A DNA stretch of 64,000 bases from Microbacterium sp. 1.5R (GTDB taxonomy: Bacteria; Actinomycetota; Actinomycetes; Actinomycetales; Microbacteriaceae), in the NCBI RefSeq assembly GCF_001889265.1, contig NZ_CP018151.1:1302001-1366000 (forward strand), in the 5' to 3' direction. The notes under the pieces were generated by a model that was given only the letters and a program-made list of their open reading frames with translations, was not told where the DNA came from and did not search any database. The position numbers and the translations under genes are program-made. The number at the start of each line of letters is the position of its first letter. The stretch's first letter is position 1. Shown piece after piece: positions 16,542 through 24,738 of the stretch.

Positions 16542-17351
16542 TCAGGCCCCGACGCGTCGACCGGTGAGCTTCTCCGCTCGGCGGTCGGCGTTCTCCAGCG
16601 CTCTGCGCTCCCGCTCGCGCCGCAGCACGGTGATGCCGATGAGCGCAACCTCCGGGGCGGCCTGAGGCAGAGGCGAGACGAACGGCGATGCCTCGGTCAG
16701 GAGATCCTGCGCCACTCGGGCGCGAGCTGACGGGACCATCCGCTGAGCGCTCTGCAGGAACTGCGAGATGCGGCGCGCGAGACGGTCGGGGAGGCGCGCG
16801 ACATCGGCGATCTGCGCCCAGCCGGCGAGCATCGGCGGCAGCACGGGGACGCTCGGGATCAGCTTCGGCGTGCGCACGCGCTGGCTGTAGGTGCCGGCGA
16901 CCATGTCTCCCAGCCGCTGCGAGCGGGCGCTGAACGCTCCGGCGAGCACCGCGATGCTGCCCAGCGTCATGTAGATCTCGAGGACGCCGAGGAGTGCCCT
17001 GATGAACGCATGGCGGAAACCGGTCGCGCCACCGTCGAGTCGCACGATCCGACCCCCGACGGCGAGCTTGCCCAGGCTGCGGCCCTTGAGGGCGACCTCC
17101 ATGGTGATCGGCAGCACCACGAAGCTGATCACGATCGAGGCGATCAAGGCGATCGTGTCTGTCGCCTGGGTCAGGACGCCGATGTCGAGGAGCCAGATCC
17201 GCAGGAAGATCGTCGACAGGAACACCGCGAGCCCGACCAGGAGGTCGATGATCGCGCCCGCGGCTCGCAACACGAAGCCGATCGGCTGCACGTCGATCGC
17301 GACGGCCTCGCCCGAGAGGACCTCGTCGGATGCATCGAGCGCGGCGGACAT
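16542..17351 (-). CDS. RDD-family membrane protein
   Basis: A 269-residue protein with about four hydrophobic spans in its first 150 residues. The RDD-type region (VQPIGFVLRAAGAIIDLLVG at about 22-41, and LGKLAVGGRIVRLDGG near 94) is followed by a basic cytoplasmic tail. RDD proteins are poorly characterised; some act as ion or metabolite transporters. The ATG lies at 17349-17351 and overlaps the minimum start region of divergent SpoIIM. RDD, SpoIIM, DUF58 and MoxR genes form a recurrent actinobacterial cluster, which supports the call. Confidence 0.85.
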   Translation of the reverse strand: MSAALDASDEVLSGEAVAIDVQPIGFVLRAAGAIIDLLVGLAVFLSTIFLRIWLLDIGVLTQATDTIALIASIVISFVVLPITMEVALKGRSLGKLAVGGRIVRLDGGATGFRHAFIRALLGVLEIYMTLGSIAVLAGAFSARSQRLGDMVAGTYSQRVRTPKLIPSVPVLPPMLAGWAQIADVARLPDRLARRISQFLQSAQRMVPSARARVAQDLLTEASPFVSPLPQAAPEVALIGITVLRRERERRALENADRRAEKLTGRRVGA

Positions 17352-17354
17352 GAG

Positions 17355-17361
17355 TACAGTA
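17355..17361. promoter_or_regulatory. Shared divergent -10 element (TACAGTA / TACTGTA)
   Basis: On the plus strand TACAGT ends 7 nt before a GTG at 17368, the start chosen for SpoIIM. On the minus strand the same bases read TACTGT and end 4 nt before the RDD ATG at 17351. One near-palindromic element may therefore be the -10 of two back-to-back leaderless promoters that cannot be occupied at once. Confidence 0.4.
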
Positions 17362-17367
17362 AATCAG

Positions 17368-18360
17368 GTGGATGCCGATGCGCTGACAGATGCACGCCGC
17401 GCCGAGTGGGAACGGCTCGACCAGCTGAGCCGTGCTCGGCTCGACGGCGCGGGCGTCGACGAGCTGATCGTCCGCTACCGCGCGGCGTCCGCGGATCTCG
17501 CTGAGCTCAAGACCTCGGTGGGGGAGTCACCTCAAGGTGCGTACCTCTCGACGATCCTCGTGCGCGCGCGGCTGCGACTCACCGGGGCGTCCGACAGCAT
17601 CCTCACCCAGACCGGCCGATTCTTCTCGCTGCAGCTGCCCGCCGCGCTCTATCGACTGCGCTGGACGACGCTCGTGATCGCGGCGTCATTCATCGCGATC
17701 GTCGTCGGGACCGCGACATGGATCTCCGCAGATCCGGCACTCCTCGCGACCCTCGGCCCGCCGGACCTGCTGGAGCAGTACGCCGACGAGAGCTTCACCG
17801 GCTATTACACCGAGAACCCGGCCGCGGTGTTCATGGGCATGGTCTGGTGGAACAACGCCTGGATCGCCCTGCAATGCGTGCTGTTCGGCATCACCGGCAT
17901 CTGGCCGATCAACGTCCTCGTGCAGAACGCGATGGGGCTGGGCGTGTCGGGCGCCGTCATGGCCGCACACGACCAGGTCGATGTGATGATCCTCTACATC
18001 CTCCCGCACGGACTCCTGGAGATGACGTCGATCTTCGTCGCGGCTGCGGCGGGTCTGCACCTGTTCTGGTCGTGGGTCGCGCCGGGACACCGTTCGAGAG
18101 GCGAGTCACTCGCGTCCGAGGGACGCTCGCTCGCGACTGTGGCGATCGGACTCGTCTTCGCGCTGTTCGTGTCCGGACTGATCGAGGGATTCGTGACGGG
18201 GTGGGCGCTGCCCTGGCCGGTCAAGATCGGCATCGGCGTCGCCGCCCTCGCCGCGTTCCTCATCTATATGCTCGTGATCGGCGGTCGAGCGTATCGCCGC
18301 GGCGAGACCGGAGACCTCGTCGAGTACGAGGCAGGTACGCCCAGGCTCCTGGCCGGCTGA
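17368..18360 (+). CDS. Stage II sporulation protein M (SpoIIM/DUF95) family membrane protein
   Basis: A 330-residue integral membrane protein homologous to SpoIIM, but in an organism whose genes here show no sporulation context. The N-terminal 100 residues are a soluble helical region (RRAEWERLDQLSRA, then LIVRYRAASADLAEL). The SpoIIM domain has about six spans and the conserved WWNNAWIALQCVLFGITGI near 170 and ILPHGLLEMTSIFVAAAAGL near 215. I prefer the GTG at 17368, 7 nt after TACAGT; an in-frame ATG at 17350 would add six residues. In this cluster the protein may cooperate with the MoxR/DUF58 pair in envelope maintenance; that is inference. Confidence 0.85.
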   Translation: MDADALTDARRAEWERLDQLSRARLDGAGVDELIVRYRAASADLAELKTSVGESPQGAYLSTILVRARLRLTGASDSILTQTGRFFSLQLPAALYRLRWTTLVIAASFIAIVVGTATWISADPALLATLGPPDLLEQYADESFTGYYTENPAAVFMGMVWWNNAWIALQCVLFGITGIWPINVLVQNAMGLGVSGAVMAAHDQVDVMILYILPHGLLEMTSIFVAAAAGLHLFWSWVAPGHRSRGESLASEGRSLATVAIGLVFALFVSGLIEGFVTGWALPWPVKIGIGVAALAAFLIYMLVIGGRAYRRGETGDLVEYEAGTPRLLAG

Positions 18361-18370
18361 CTCTCCGCGA

Positions 18371-19678
18371 TCAGAGGCGCCCGGCGGCCTTCAGCTCCAG
18401 GTACCGGTCTGCGACCCTCGGAGGCAGCGACTCGGGGTCAGCGGCGATCGCCTCGCCTCCCGCGCGGCGCACCGCGTCGGCCACGTTCTCCGCGTCGCGC
18501 ATCGTGCGTTCGGCCGCCGCAGCGAGGTAGATCTCCTCCCGAGATCCGCGCCGCGTCGTGAGATCCGCGATGCCGTCGTCGGTGACCGAACCGACGAGGA
18601 TCGATGTCGACCTGCTCGCGTCGGGGAACGCACCGAGGAATCCGCGAGCCGACTCAGCCGCATCCTGAGCGGTGAGCACCACGATGAGCGACGGACGGGT
18701 CGTGAGCGTGCGCACGGCAGCGAAAGCACCCGGCCAATCGGTGTCGACGAGACGCGCGTGCACCGGAGCCATCGCATCGGTCAGCGCCGGAAGCAGCGCT
18801 GTCCCCTCCACACCGGTCACGCGCGCCCGCACGACCCGGTCGTACATGAGCAGATGCACGTGGTCGCCCGCACGCGCGGCGAGGGCCGCGAGCAGAAGAG
18901 ACGCCTCCAGGGCGGCATCGACCCTCGTGCCGTCGCCGACGCGCGCGGCGGCCGTGCGGCCGGTGTCGATGATGATCACGACGTGGCGATCGCGCTCCGG
19001 TCGCCACGTCCTCAGCATCGTGGTGCCCGCGCGAGCGGTGGCGCGCCAGTCGATCGACCGCACGTCATCCCCTCGGACGTACTCACGGAGCGAGTCGAAC
19101 TCGGTGCCCTGACCGCGCACCTGGATGCTCGTGTTCCCGTCGAGCTCCCGCAGACGGGCGAGGCGGGAGGGGAGGTGCTTCCGCGACGAGAAGGCGGGCA
19201 GCACCCGGATGGTCCCGCGTACGAGGTGACGGGCCTGCCGGCCGGCGAGGCCGAGCGGACCGAGCGAGCGGATCATCACGAACTCGCTCGCCAGCTCGCC
19301 GCGACGTCGTGGCAGTAGGGGGATGGAGACGCGTCGCCGTTCACCCGGCGGGACGCTGAGTCGCTGACGGGCCTCACCCGCTCCGGCCGTCGGCTGCCAG
19401 GCATCGCGGATCAGCGCATGGAGCGTCCGGGGACCCTGATTCTGCAGCGCGACGCTCACGGGGACCTGCTCGCCGATGCGGGTGCGCGTCGGCACGCGCC
19501 TGGTCACGGCGACTGAGCGGGGGCTCGGAGCCAGCAGCACATCGACGACGATCAGCAGGACGCAGAGCAGCACCCAGATGCCGAGGGCGGCATAGGGCGG
19601 GAAGTCCGCCAGCCCGGCGAGGACGAGCGGGACGATGCCGACGGCGACGGCAAGCGCGAGACGGCCGGTGACGAACAC
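18371..19678 (-). CDS. DUF58 domain protein
   Basis: A 435-residue protein with two N-terminal hydrophobic spans (residues 3-25 and 30-50) and a C-terminal DUF58 / vWA-like region. The DUF58 core is seen as EFDSLREYVRGDDVRSIDWR at about 200-219, with WRPERDRHVVIIIDTGRT close behind. Such proteins are typical partners of MoxR AAA ATPases and are thought to be remodelled by them. Its GTG start at 19678 abuts the MoxR stop codon with no gap, so the two are surely one unit. It converges on SpoIIM with only 10 bp between stops. The molecular role is not known. Confidence 0.88.
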   Translation of the reverse strand: MFVTGRLALAVAVGIVPLVLAGLADFPPYAALGIWVLLCVLLIVVDVLLAPSPRSVAVTRRVPTRTRIGEQVPVSVALQNQGPRTLHALIRDAWQPTAGAGEARQRLSVPPGERRRVSIPLLPRRRGELASEFVMIRSLGPLGLAGRQARHLVRGTIRVLPAFSSRKHLPSRLARLRELDGNTSIQVRGQGTEFDSLREYVRGDDVRSIDWRATARAGTTMLRTWRPERDRHVVIIIDTGRTAAARVGDGTRVDAALEASLLLAALAARAGDHVHLLMYDRVVRARVTGVEGTALLPALTDAMAPVHARLVDTDWPGAFAAVRTLTTRPSLIVVLTAQDAAESARGFLGAFPDASRSTSILVGSVTDDGIADLTTRRGSREEIYLAAAAERTMRDAENVADAVRRAGGEAIAADPESLPPRVADRYLELKAAGRL

Positions 19679-20644
19679 CTAGATCGGCACCCTGGTCTGC
19701 TGGACGACGGATGTGAGCACGGCATCCGCGGACACGCCCTCCATCTGGGCGTCCGGGCGGAGCTGCAGACGGTGCCGCCAGACGGGGACGAGCATCGTCT
19801 GCACGTGATCCGGCGTGACGGCAGAGGATGCGTTGAGCCACGCCCATGCCTTCGCAGCGGCGAGCAGACCCGTGGAAGCGCGGGGGCTCGCGCCGAGCTC
19901 GACCGAGGGCGACTGCCTCGTGGCTCTGGCGAGGTCGACGACATAGCCGAGGACGTCATCGGTGACCTCGACGCGTCCTGCCGCATCCTGAGCCGCACGG
20001 ATCTCGTCCGCGGAGACGGTCGCCTCCACGCCGGTGAGCTCGCGCGGGGAGAAGCCGGAGGCGTGCTTGCGCAACACGGACACCTCGGCATCCCGCTCCG
20101 GCATTCCCACGACCAGCTTCATCAGGAAGCGGTCGAGCTGGGCCTCCGGCAGCGAATACGTGCCCTCGTGCTCGATCGGGTTCTGCGTCGCGGCGACGAG
20201 GAACGGGTCGGGCAGAGCTCGGCTGACACCGTCGGCGGACACCTGACGTTCTTCCATTGCCTCGAGCAGGGCGGCCTGGGTCTTCGGAGGCGTGCGGTTG
20301 ATCTCGTCGGCGAGAAGGATGTTCGTGAACACCGGACCCGCACGGAAGTCGAACTCGCCCGTGCGGGCGTCGTAGACCAGCGAACCGGTGACGTCTCCCG
20401 GCATGAGGTCGGGGGTGAACTGCACGCGCTTCGTGTCGAGGCCGAGCGCCCGGGCGAACGAGCGCACGACCAGGGTCTTCGCCACCCCGGGCACGCCCTC
20501 GAGCAGCACATGTCCTCGCGCGAGCAGCGACACCAGCAGGCCGGTCACCGTGCCCGCCTGGCCCACGACGGCCTTGTCGACCTCCGTGCGCACGCGGTGC
20601 ATGGCCTGACGCAGCTCGGCGTCGTTGAAGTTCTCAGCGGTCAC
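19679..20644 (-). CDS. MoxR-family AAA+ ATPase
   Basis: A 321-residue cytoplasmic chaperone-type ATPase. It shows Walker A LLEGVPGVAKT at about residues 45-55, Walker B NILLADEINRTPPKTQAALL at about 107-126, sensor 1 FLVAATQNPIEHEGTY near 150 and a lid domain with arginine-rich helices after 210. MoxR proteins help assemble or activate partner proteins carrying metal-ion-dependent adhesion folds; DUF58 downstream is the expected partner. The GTG start has a GAGGA ribosome-binding site 7 nt upstream. It follows the DUF4350 gene by 57 nt in the same operon. Confidence 0.94.
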   Translation of the reverse strand: MTAENFNDAELRQAMHRVRTEVDKAVVGQAGTVTGLLVSLLARGHVLLEGVPGVAKTLVVRSFARALGLDTKRVQFTPDLMPGDVTGSLVYDARTGEFDFRAGPVFTNILLADEINRTPPKTQAALLEAMEERQVSADGVSRALPDPFLVAATQNPIEHEGTYSLPEAQLDRFLMKLVVGMPERDAEVSVLRKHASGFSPRELTGVEATVSADEIRAAQDAAGRVEVTDDVLGYVVDLARATRQSPSVELGASPRASTGLLAAAKAWAWLNASSAVTPDHVQTMLVPVWRHRLQLRPDAQMEGVSADAVLTSVVQQTRVPI

Positions 20645-20701
20645 GTGGTGTCCTCGGCTTCCGGTCGGATGATGGATGGACGGCGGTTCGGCGGGGGCGG
20701 T

Positions 20702-21895
20702 TCATTCGGATCTCCGCTCCGTGAAGGACGAGGCGTCGACGGCGCTCTCGAGTTCCTGCAGTCGGCGCGCGAGGTCGATCAGTGACGGATCGTCGACGGG
20801 TGGCGCGCCCGCGAGCAGCTCGTGCAGCGAGCCACGCGGCACGCGCAGCCGGTCGGCTGCGGCATCCGCGACCTCCTCGGCACTCGCGGTGACAGCGAGG
20901 CCGAGCCTGCGCGCCAGGCGGCGCCCGCTCCCGTCTCGGATAGCTTCGCCCGCGTGCGCGGCGTCGCCGGCCTTCGCGGTCAGACGTGCGCGACCGTGCA
21001 TGGTCTCCGAGGCGCGGACCGTCACCGGCAGCGTCTCGGCGACGAGCGGTCCGAAGCGCTGACCGCGCCACAGTGCTGCCGCGACGCCGGCCAGCATGAG
21101 CAGCAGGATGGCCGGTGTCACCCATCCCGGTGTGAGCGACCCGAGGGTGTCCTCGGTCTCACCCTCGATGTCCGTGTCGCCGAAACTGGGCACGTACCAG
21201 ACGACGCGCTCGGTCTGTCCGAGCAGCGCGAGCGCGAGTGCGGCGTTGCCGTCATCCGCGAGATAGGCGTTGCTGAAGAGGCGCGCACCCTCGACGACGA
21301 CATGCGTGGCTCCGTCGCTCTCATCGATGAGCACGGCCGCCGCGTCGTCGTCGCCGAAGCATCCCTCCACGCCGTCGGCGGGCGTGAACAGCCGATCAGG
21401 ACGGATCGAGCCGACGTCCGCGAACTCGGGTGCGTCGCAGTCCGCCTGCACCGGGGTGAAATCCGGGGTGGCGTTGTCGCCGATCCTCAAGAGGCTCAGC
21501 AGGTGCGTACTGCTCGACAGGAAGACCACCCGGTCGGCGGGCTCGATGAGCTCGGTGATCGCCTCGTCGGAGAGCGTGTACGGATTCGCCATCACGAGCG
21601 TGGCGTTGTCATCGAGCGCTTGGCGTGCCTCGGTGCGCGAACGGAAGACCGAGACCTCGACACCGTTCTCCTGCAGGATCTGCGCGATGGCCATGGCACC
21701 CGAGTCGCTCACGCTCTCGGGATCGAGCGAACCCCGCTGATCGGGCATGCGCACACCGACCTGAATCGCGACGAAGACGCCGCCGAGGACGAGGGCCACG
21801 ATGATCAGCCATCCGAGCAGAGCTCGCGATCGTCGGCCTCGAGGCGCGCGTTCGGTGGTCGACGCGGGGACGTCCCGCTGCTCGAGAACGCTCAC
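20702..21895 (-). CDS. DUF4350 domain membrane protein
   Basis: A 397-residue protein anchored by one span near residues 25-47 and a second near 255-275, with the external DUF4350 domain between them. That domain has a GATase-like fold in other proteins and here reads SGAMAIAQILQENGVEVSVF at about 65-84, with VVEGARLFSNAYLADDGNAA near 196. The cytoplasmic C-terminus is helical. GTG start overlaps the stop of the DUF4129 gene (GTGA, 21892-21895). The MoxR-DUF58-DUF4350-DUF4129 order is common in actinobacteria, with no assigned biochemical function. Confidence 0.85.
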   Translation of the reverse strand: MSVLEQRDVPASTTERAPRGRRSRALLGWLIIVALVLGGVFVAIQVGVRMPDQRGSLDPESVSDSGAMAIAQILQENGVEVSVFRSRTEARQALDDNATLVMANPYTLSDEAITELIEPADRVVFLSSSTHLLSLLRIGDNATPDFTPVQADCDAPEFADVGSIRPDRLFTPADGVEGCFGDDDAAAVLIDESDGATHVVVEGARLFSNAYLADDGNAALALALLGQTERVVWYVPSFGDTDIEGETEDTLGSLTPGWVTPAILLLMLAGVAAALWRGQRFGPLVAETLPVTVRASETMHGRARLTAKAGDAAHAGEAIRDGSGRRLARRLGLAVTASAEEVADAAADRLRVPRGSLHELLAGAPPVDDPSLIDLARRLQELESAVDASSFTERRSE

Positions 21896-22533
21896 GCGGT
21901 CACTGCTTCCGGGCGCAGGGCACTGAGACGGTCGTCTGTCGATGCGAGCTCCGCGTAGCGATCAGCGGTCGCGGGATGCCGCAGATAGCGCACGTCATCG
22001 AAGAACACGGCGGCCTGGCGGACGGGCGTCGTCTCCGCAGGGAACACGACAGAGACCTCGCGCGCGATCGCCTGGGCCGTCGCGCCGGGGGACGGCTCGA
22101 TGAGGTCGCGCTCGAGGAGTCCTCTCGCCAGCGCGCGGAACCGCAGGACCGTCGCCTCGTCCCAGTCCGCCGCTCGCGCGGCGCGGTCGGCATCCGCACG
22201 CAGCTGCGCCGCCGAGCGGTCATCCTCGGCGCCGAGAAGCCCGGCACCCGGCCGACGGATCGCCTGGGAGCGGCGAGGGCGACCCCAGATGATGAGGGCC
22301 GCCACAAGAGCGCCGAAGACGATGACGCTGACGATGATCAGTGCAGACGGCCCGACGCTGGCGCCGTTGTCGGAGCTGAACAGATCGGCGAGGAACCGTC
22401 CGATGTCACGCGCGACGAGATCGAACCACGTCGGCTTCGCATCGGCATAGCGCGGGTCGGAGAGCTCCTGCTCGGCCCACTGTCTCGCCTCGTCTCCGTC
22501 GGGCACCAGCACATCGTCCAGCGGGCGGATCAT
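21892..22533 (-). CDS. DUF4129 domain membrane protein
   Basis: A 213-residue protein with a single span at about residues 65-85 (ALIIVSVIVFGALVAALIIW) and a C-terminal cytoplasmic DUF4129 region (WDEATVLRFRALARGLLERD at about 140-159, then RYAELASTDDRLS). In other genomes DUF4129 is attached to transglutaminase-like proteins; here it is a stand-alone gene. The ATG overlaps the stop of the upstream membrane gene by 4 nt (ATGA). It belongs to the same operon as MoxR and DUF58. Confidence 0.85.
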   Translation of the reverse strand: MIRPLDDVLVPDGDEARQWAEQELSDPRYADAKPTWFDLVARDIGRFLADLFSSDNGASVGPSALIIVSVIVFGALVAALIIWGRPRRSQAIRRPGAGLLGAEDDRSAAQLRADADRAARAADWDEATVLRFRALARGLLERDLIEPSPGATAQAIAREVSVVFPAETTPVRQAAVFFDDVRYLRHPATADRYAELASTDDRLSALRPEAVTA

Positions 22534-23954
22534 GCAGATCCTTCGCTGCCCGCTCCGGGGGCCGCCCAGGTGGAGTCGTCCGCGGGCGCTGAGGATGCCG
22601 GGGGAGCGGCGGGCGCCGGTGCCGGCCGATACGCCGGTGGCTGAGGCGAGACGGTCGCAGCCGGCGGCGCGTACGGCGGCTGTGAAGGGGGAGGCTGAGT
22701 CGGGTACCCGTACTGCTGCCCGGGGTACGGCTGTGCCGGGTACTGCTGCCCGGGGTACGGCTGTGCCGGGTATGGCTGTGCCGGGTACGGCTGCCCTCCA
22801 TACGGCTGCCCTCCATACGGCTGCGCCTCATAGCCGGCCGGCGTCATCGTCGCCCATTCGGGCACCTGCTTGGGCGGCGGTGCACTCGAGACGGCGCGCG
22901 AGGCGTCGACGACGAAGGGGTCGCCGAGCTGTTCCTCCGTCCACCCCAGGTCGCGTCGCTCGACATGACTGATCAGCGCCTGGTCGAGACCCTCGTAGCG
23001 CATCCGACTGTCGAGATACACGAGGGTTCCTGCGGTGCTCTGCACCACGAGCGTGATGGCCTGCAGCACGAGGAGCAGGATCTGCGGGGCGAGGAGGGCG
23101 AAGACGAACCCCATGATCGCGGCAGTGTCCGCAGAGCCGGTCGGGGCGATGACCGATCCGAGCATCGAGCTCAGCAGCGACACGGGGAGATTCACGAGCT
23201 GCATCGCGGCGCCCATGATGGCGCCGATCAGGAAGGTGACTCCCCAGGCGATCCAGAAGCGACCGCGGGTGAGTCGCCACGAGCGCACGAGCGCATCGCG
23301 GAGCTTCGCGCGCTCGAGGACGAGGATGGACGGCACCAGCAGCAGCTTGGTCGTCAGCCAGACCAGGAGGGGGATCGTCGTGAGCAGGACGAGCAGCACG
23401 AGGATGACGACGCCGCCGATGGCCTCAGCGGATCCGCCGAGCCCGCTGGCGACGAAGCCGGCGACGATGACGAAGAGGATGACGATCACACCGAAGATGA
23501 AGATGACCGAGAGTGAAGCGAAGGCGGCCAGCCGCCAGAACGACGGGGTCATCTTGCGCCAGAGGGTCTTCAGCGTGGCCTTCACGTCGATCGCGGCGTA
23601 GCCGATCTCGGCTGCGACGACGCCCTGCATCAGAGCGGTGAACGCGACGGACGCGAGACCGACGGAGATGCCCGCGACGATGTTCATCGCGATCGTTCCG
23701 GCGAACACGGCCTCGAAGTCCGGGGAGGAGGGAGAGAGCGACTCGAGCCGCGTGAACGTCGTGACGAACACGAAGCCCATCACCGTGGCGCTGAGCACCA
23801 CGACCGCGAGCTGGATCACGACGCCGAAGCCGAAGAGGACCTTGGGGTTGTGGCGCAGCGCGACGAACGACTTGCTCAACAGCATCCCGAACGTCAGCGG
23901 ATGCAGGGGGATGATGCCCTTCTTCGGGGCAGGGGTCCATGTCTGGCCGCTCAC
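22530..23954 (-). CDS. Polytopic membrane protein with Pro/Gln/Tyr repeat tail
   Basis: A 474-residue protein whose first 330 residues hold about six long hydrophobic spans, similar to the membrane domain attached to some glycerophosphodiester phosphodiesterases. The tail (about 365-460) is built of YPAQP / YPGQQ / YGGQP repeats. I chose the GTG at 23952-23954, which has GGAGGGAG 6 nt upstream; an upstream in-frame extension of 28 codons has no such site. It heads the operon that continues with DUF4129, DUF4350, MoxR and DUF58 (the first overlap is 4 nt). The repeat tail resembles the disordered cytoplasmic arms of envelope scaffolds; the function is unknown. Confidence 0.8.
   Translation of the reverse strand: MSGQTWTPAPKKGIIPLHPLTFGMLLSKSFVALRHNPKVLFGFGVVIQLAVVVLSATVMGFVFVTTFTRLESLSPSSPDFEAVFAGTIAMNIVAGISVGLASVAFTALMQGVVAAEIGYAAIDVKATLKTLWRKMTPSFWRLAAFASLSVIFIFGVIVILFVIVAGFVASGLGGSAEAIGGVVILVLLVLLTTIPLLVWLTTKLLLVPSILVLERAKLRDALVRSWRLTRGRFWIAWGVTFLIGAIMGAAMQLVNLPVSLLSSMLGSVIAPTGSADTAAIMGFVFALLAPQILLLVLQAITLVVQSTAGTLVYLDSRMRYEGLDQALISHVERRDLGWTEEQLGDPFVVDASRAVSSAPPPKQVPEWATMTPAGYEAQPYGGQPYGGQPYPAQPYPAQPYPGQQYPAQPYPGQQYGYPTQPPPSQPPYAPPAATVSPQPPAYRPAPAPAAPPASSAPADDSTWAAPGAGSEGSA
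22711..22826 (-). repeat. Tandem repeats encoding YPAQP/YPGQQ units
   Basis: Two identical 30-bp copies lie at 22711-22740 and 22741-22770, followed by shorter 15-bp relatives up to about 22826. All encode five-residue Tyr-Pro-Gln units in the tail of the membrane protein. Exact repeats of this kind can gain or lose copies by replication slippage without breaking the frame. Confidence 0.85.
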
Positions 23955-24037
23955 CGGCACTCCCTCCGTCGTGCGCTCCCATCGTGTCACATGACCCGTC
24001 GGGCGCGTAGACAGGAGGACCGTGGTACTGAGTGCCA

Positions 24038-24043
24038 TAAGGT
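24038..24043 (+). promoter_or_regulatory. Leaderless -10 box of mtrA (TAAGGT)
   Basis: TAAGGT ends 7 nt before the mtrA ATG at 24051. A GGTAAC just after it resembles the GTTACC-type element reported for MtrA binding in Streptomyces, which could mean autoregulation, but only one copy is evident. Confidence 0.5.
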
Positions 24044-24050
24044 AACAGTT

Positions 24051-24731
24051 ATGACCTCACGCATTCTTGTGGTCGACGACGACACCGCGCTCGCCGAGAT
24101 GATCGGCATCGTGCTGCGCACGGAAGGGTTCGAGCCGGTGTTCTGCGCCGACGGTGCGCGGGCGGTCGACGAGTGGCGCGCACAGCGTCCCGATCTCGTG
24201 CTGCTTGACCTGATGCTGCCCGGGATGGACGGCATCGAGATCTGCACACGCATCCGCGCCGAATCCGGAGTCCCCGTCATCATGCTCACCGCCCGCAGCG
24301 ACACCGCTGATGTGGTCAGAGGACTCGAGGTCGGAGCCGACGACTACATCGTCAAGCCCTTCAACCCGAAGGAGCTCGTCGCTCGTATCAGAACCCGACT
24401 GCGGCCCACGTCGCAGAATGTGGGGGAGCAGCTGCGCGTGGGAGACCTCACCGTCGACGTCGACGCCCATGAGGTGCGCCGCGGCACGGCTCCGATCGCT
24501 CTCACGCCCCTGGAGTTTCAACTGCTCGTCGCGCTCGCGTCGAAGCCCCAGCAGGTGTTCTCGAGGGAGATGCTGCTCGAGCAGGTGTGGGGTTACCACT
24601 ACAAGGCCGATACGCGGCTGGTCAACGTGCACGTGCAGCGTCTGCGGGCGAAGGTCGAACTCGACCCGGACAACCCCAAGATCGTCATGACGGTACGGGG
24701 CGTCGGCTACCGTGCCGGGAGCGCGGGCTAG
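24051..24731 (+). CDS. mtrA: Response regulator MtrA
   Basis: An OmpR-type response regulator (226 residues) that controls cell-wall and division genes in actinobacteria. The receiver domain has the acidic pocket at D9-D11, the phosphoacceptor D53 in LLDLML, T/K signature residues (MLTARS near 80, IVKPFNPKEL near 102) and a winged-helix domain at about 130-226 ending VMTVRGVGYRAG. The ATG at 24051 gives a normal family length; the frame remains open upstream but without support. mtrB begins 7 nt after its stop. The mtrA-mtrB-lpqB order is the standard one. Confidence 0.96.
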   Translation: MTSRILVVDDDTALAEMIGIVLRTEGFEPVFCADGARAVDEWRAQRPDLVLLDLMLPGMDGIEICTRIRAESGVPVIMLTARSDTADVVRGLEVGADDYIVKPFNPKELVARIRTRLRPTSQNVGEQLRVGDLTVDVDAHEVRRGTAPIALTPLEFQLLVALASKPQQVFSREMLLEQVWGYHYKADTRLVNVHVQRLRAKVELDPDNPKIVMTVRGVGYRAGSAG

Positions 24732-24738
24732 GCCCACG

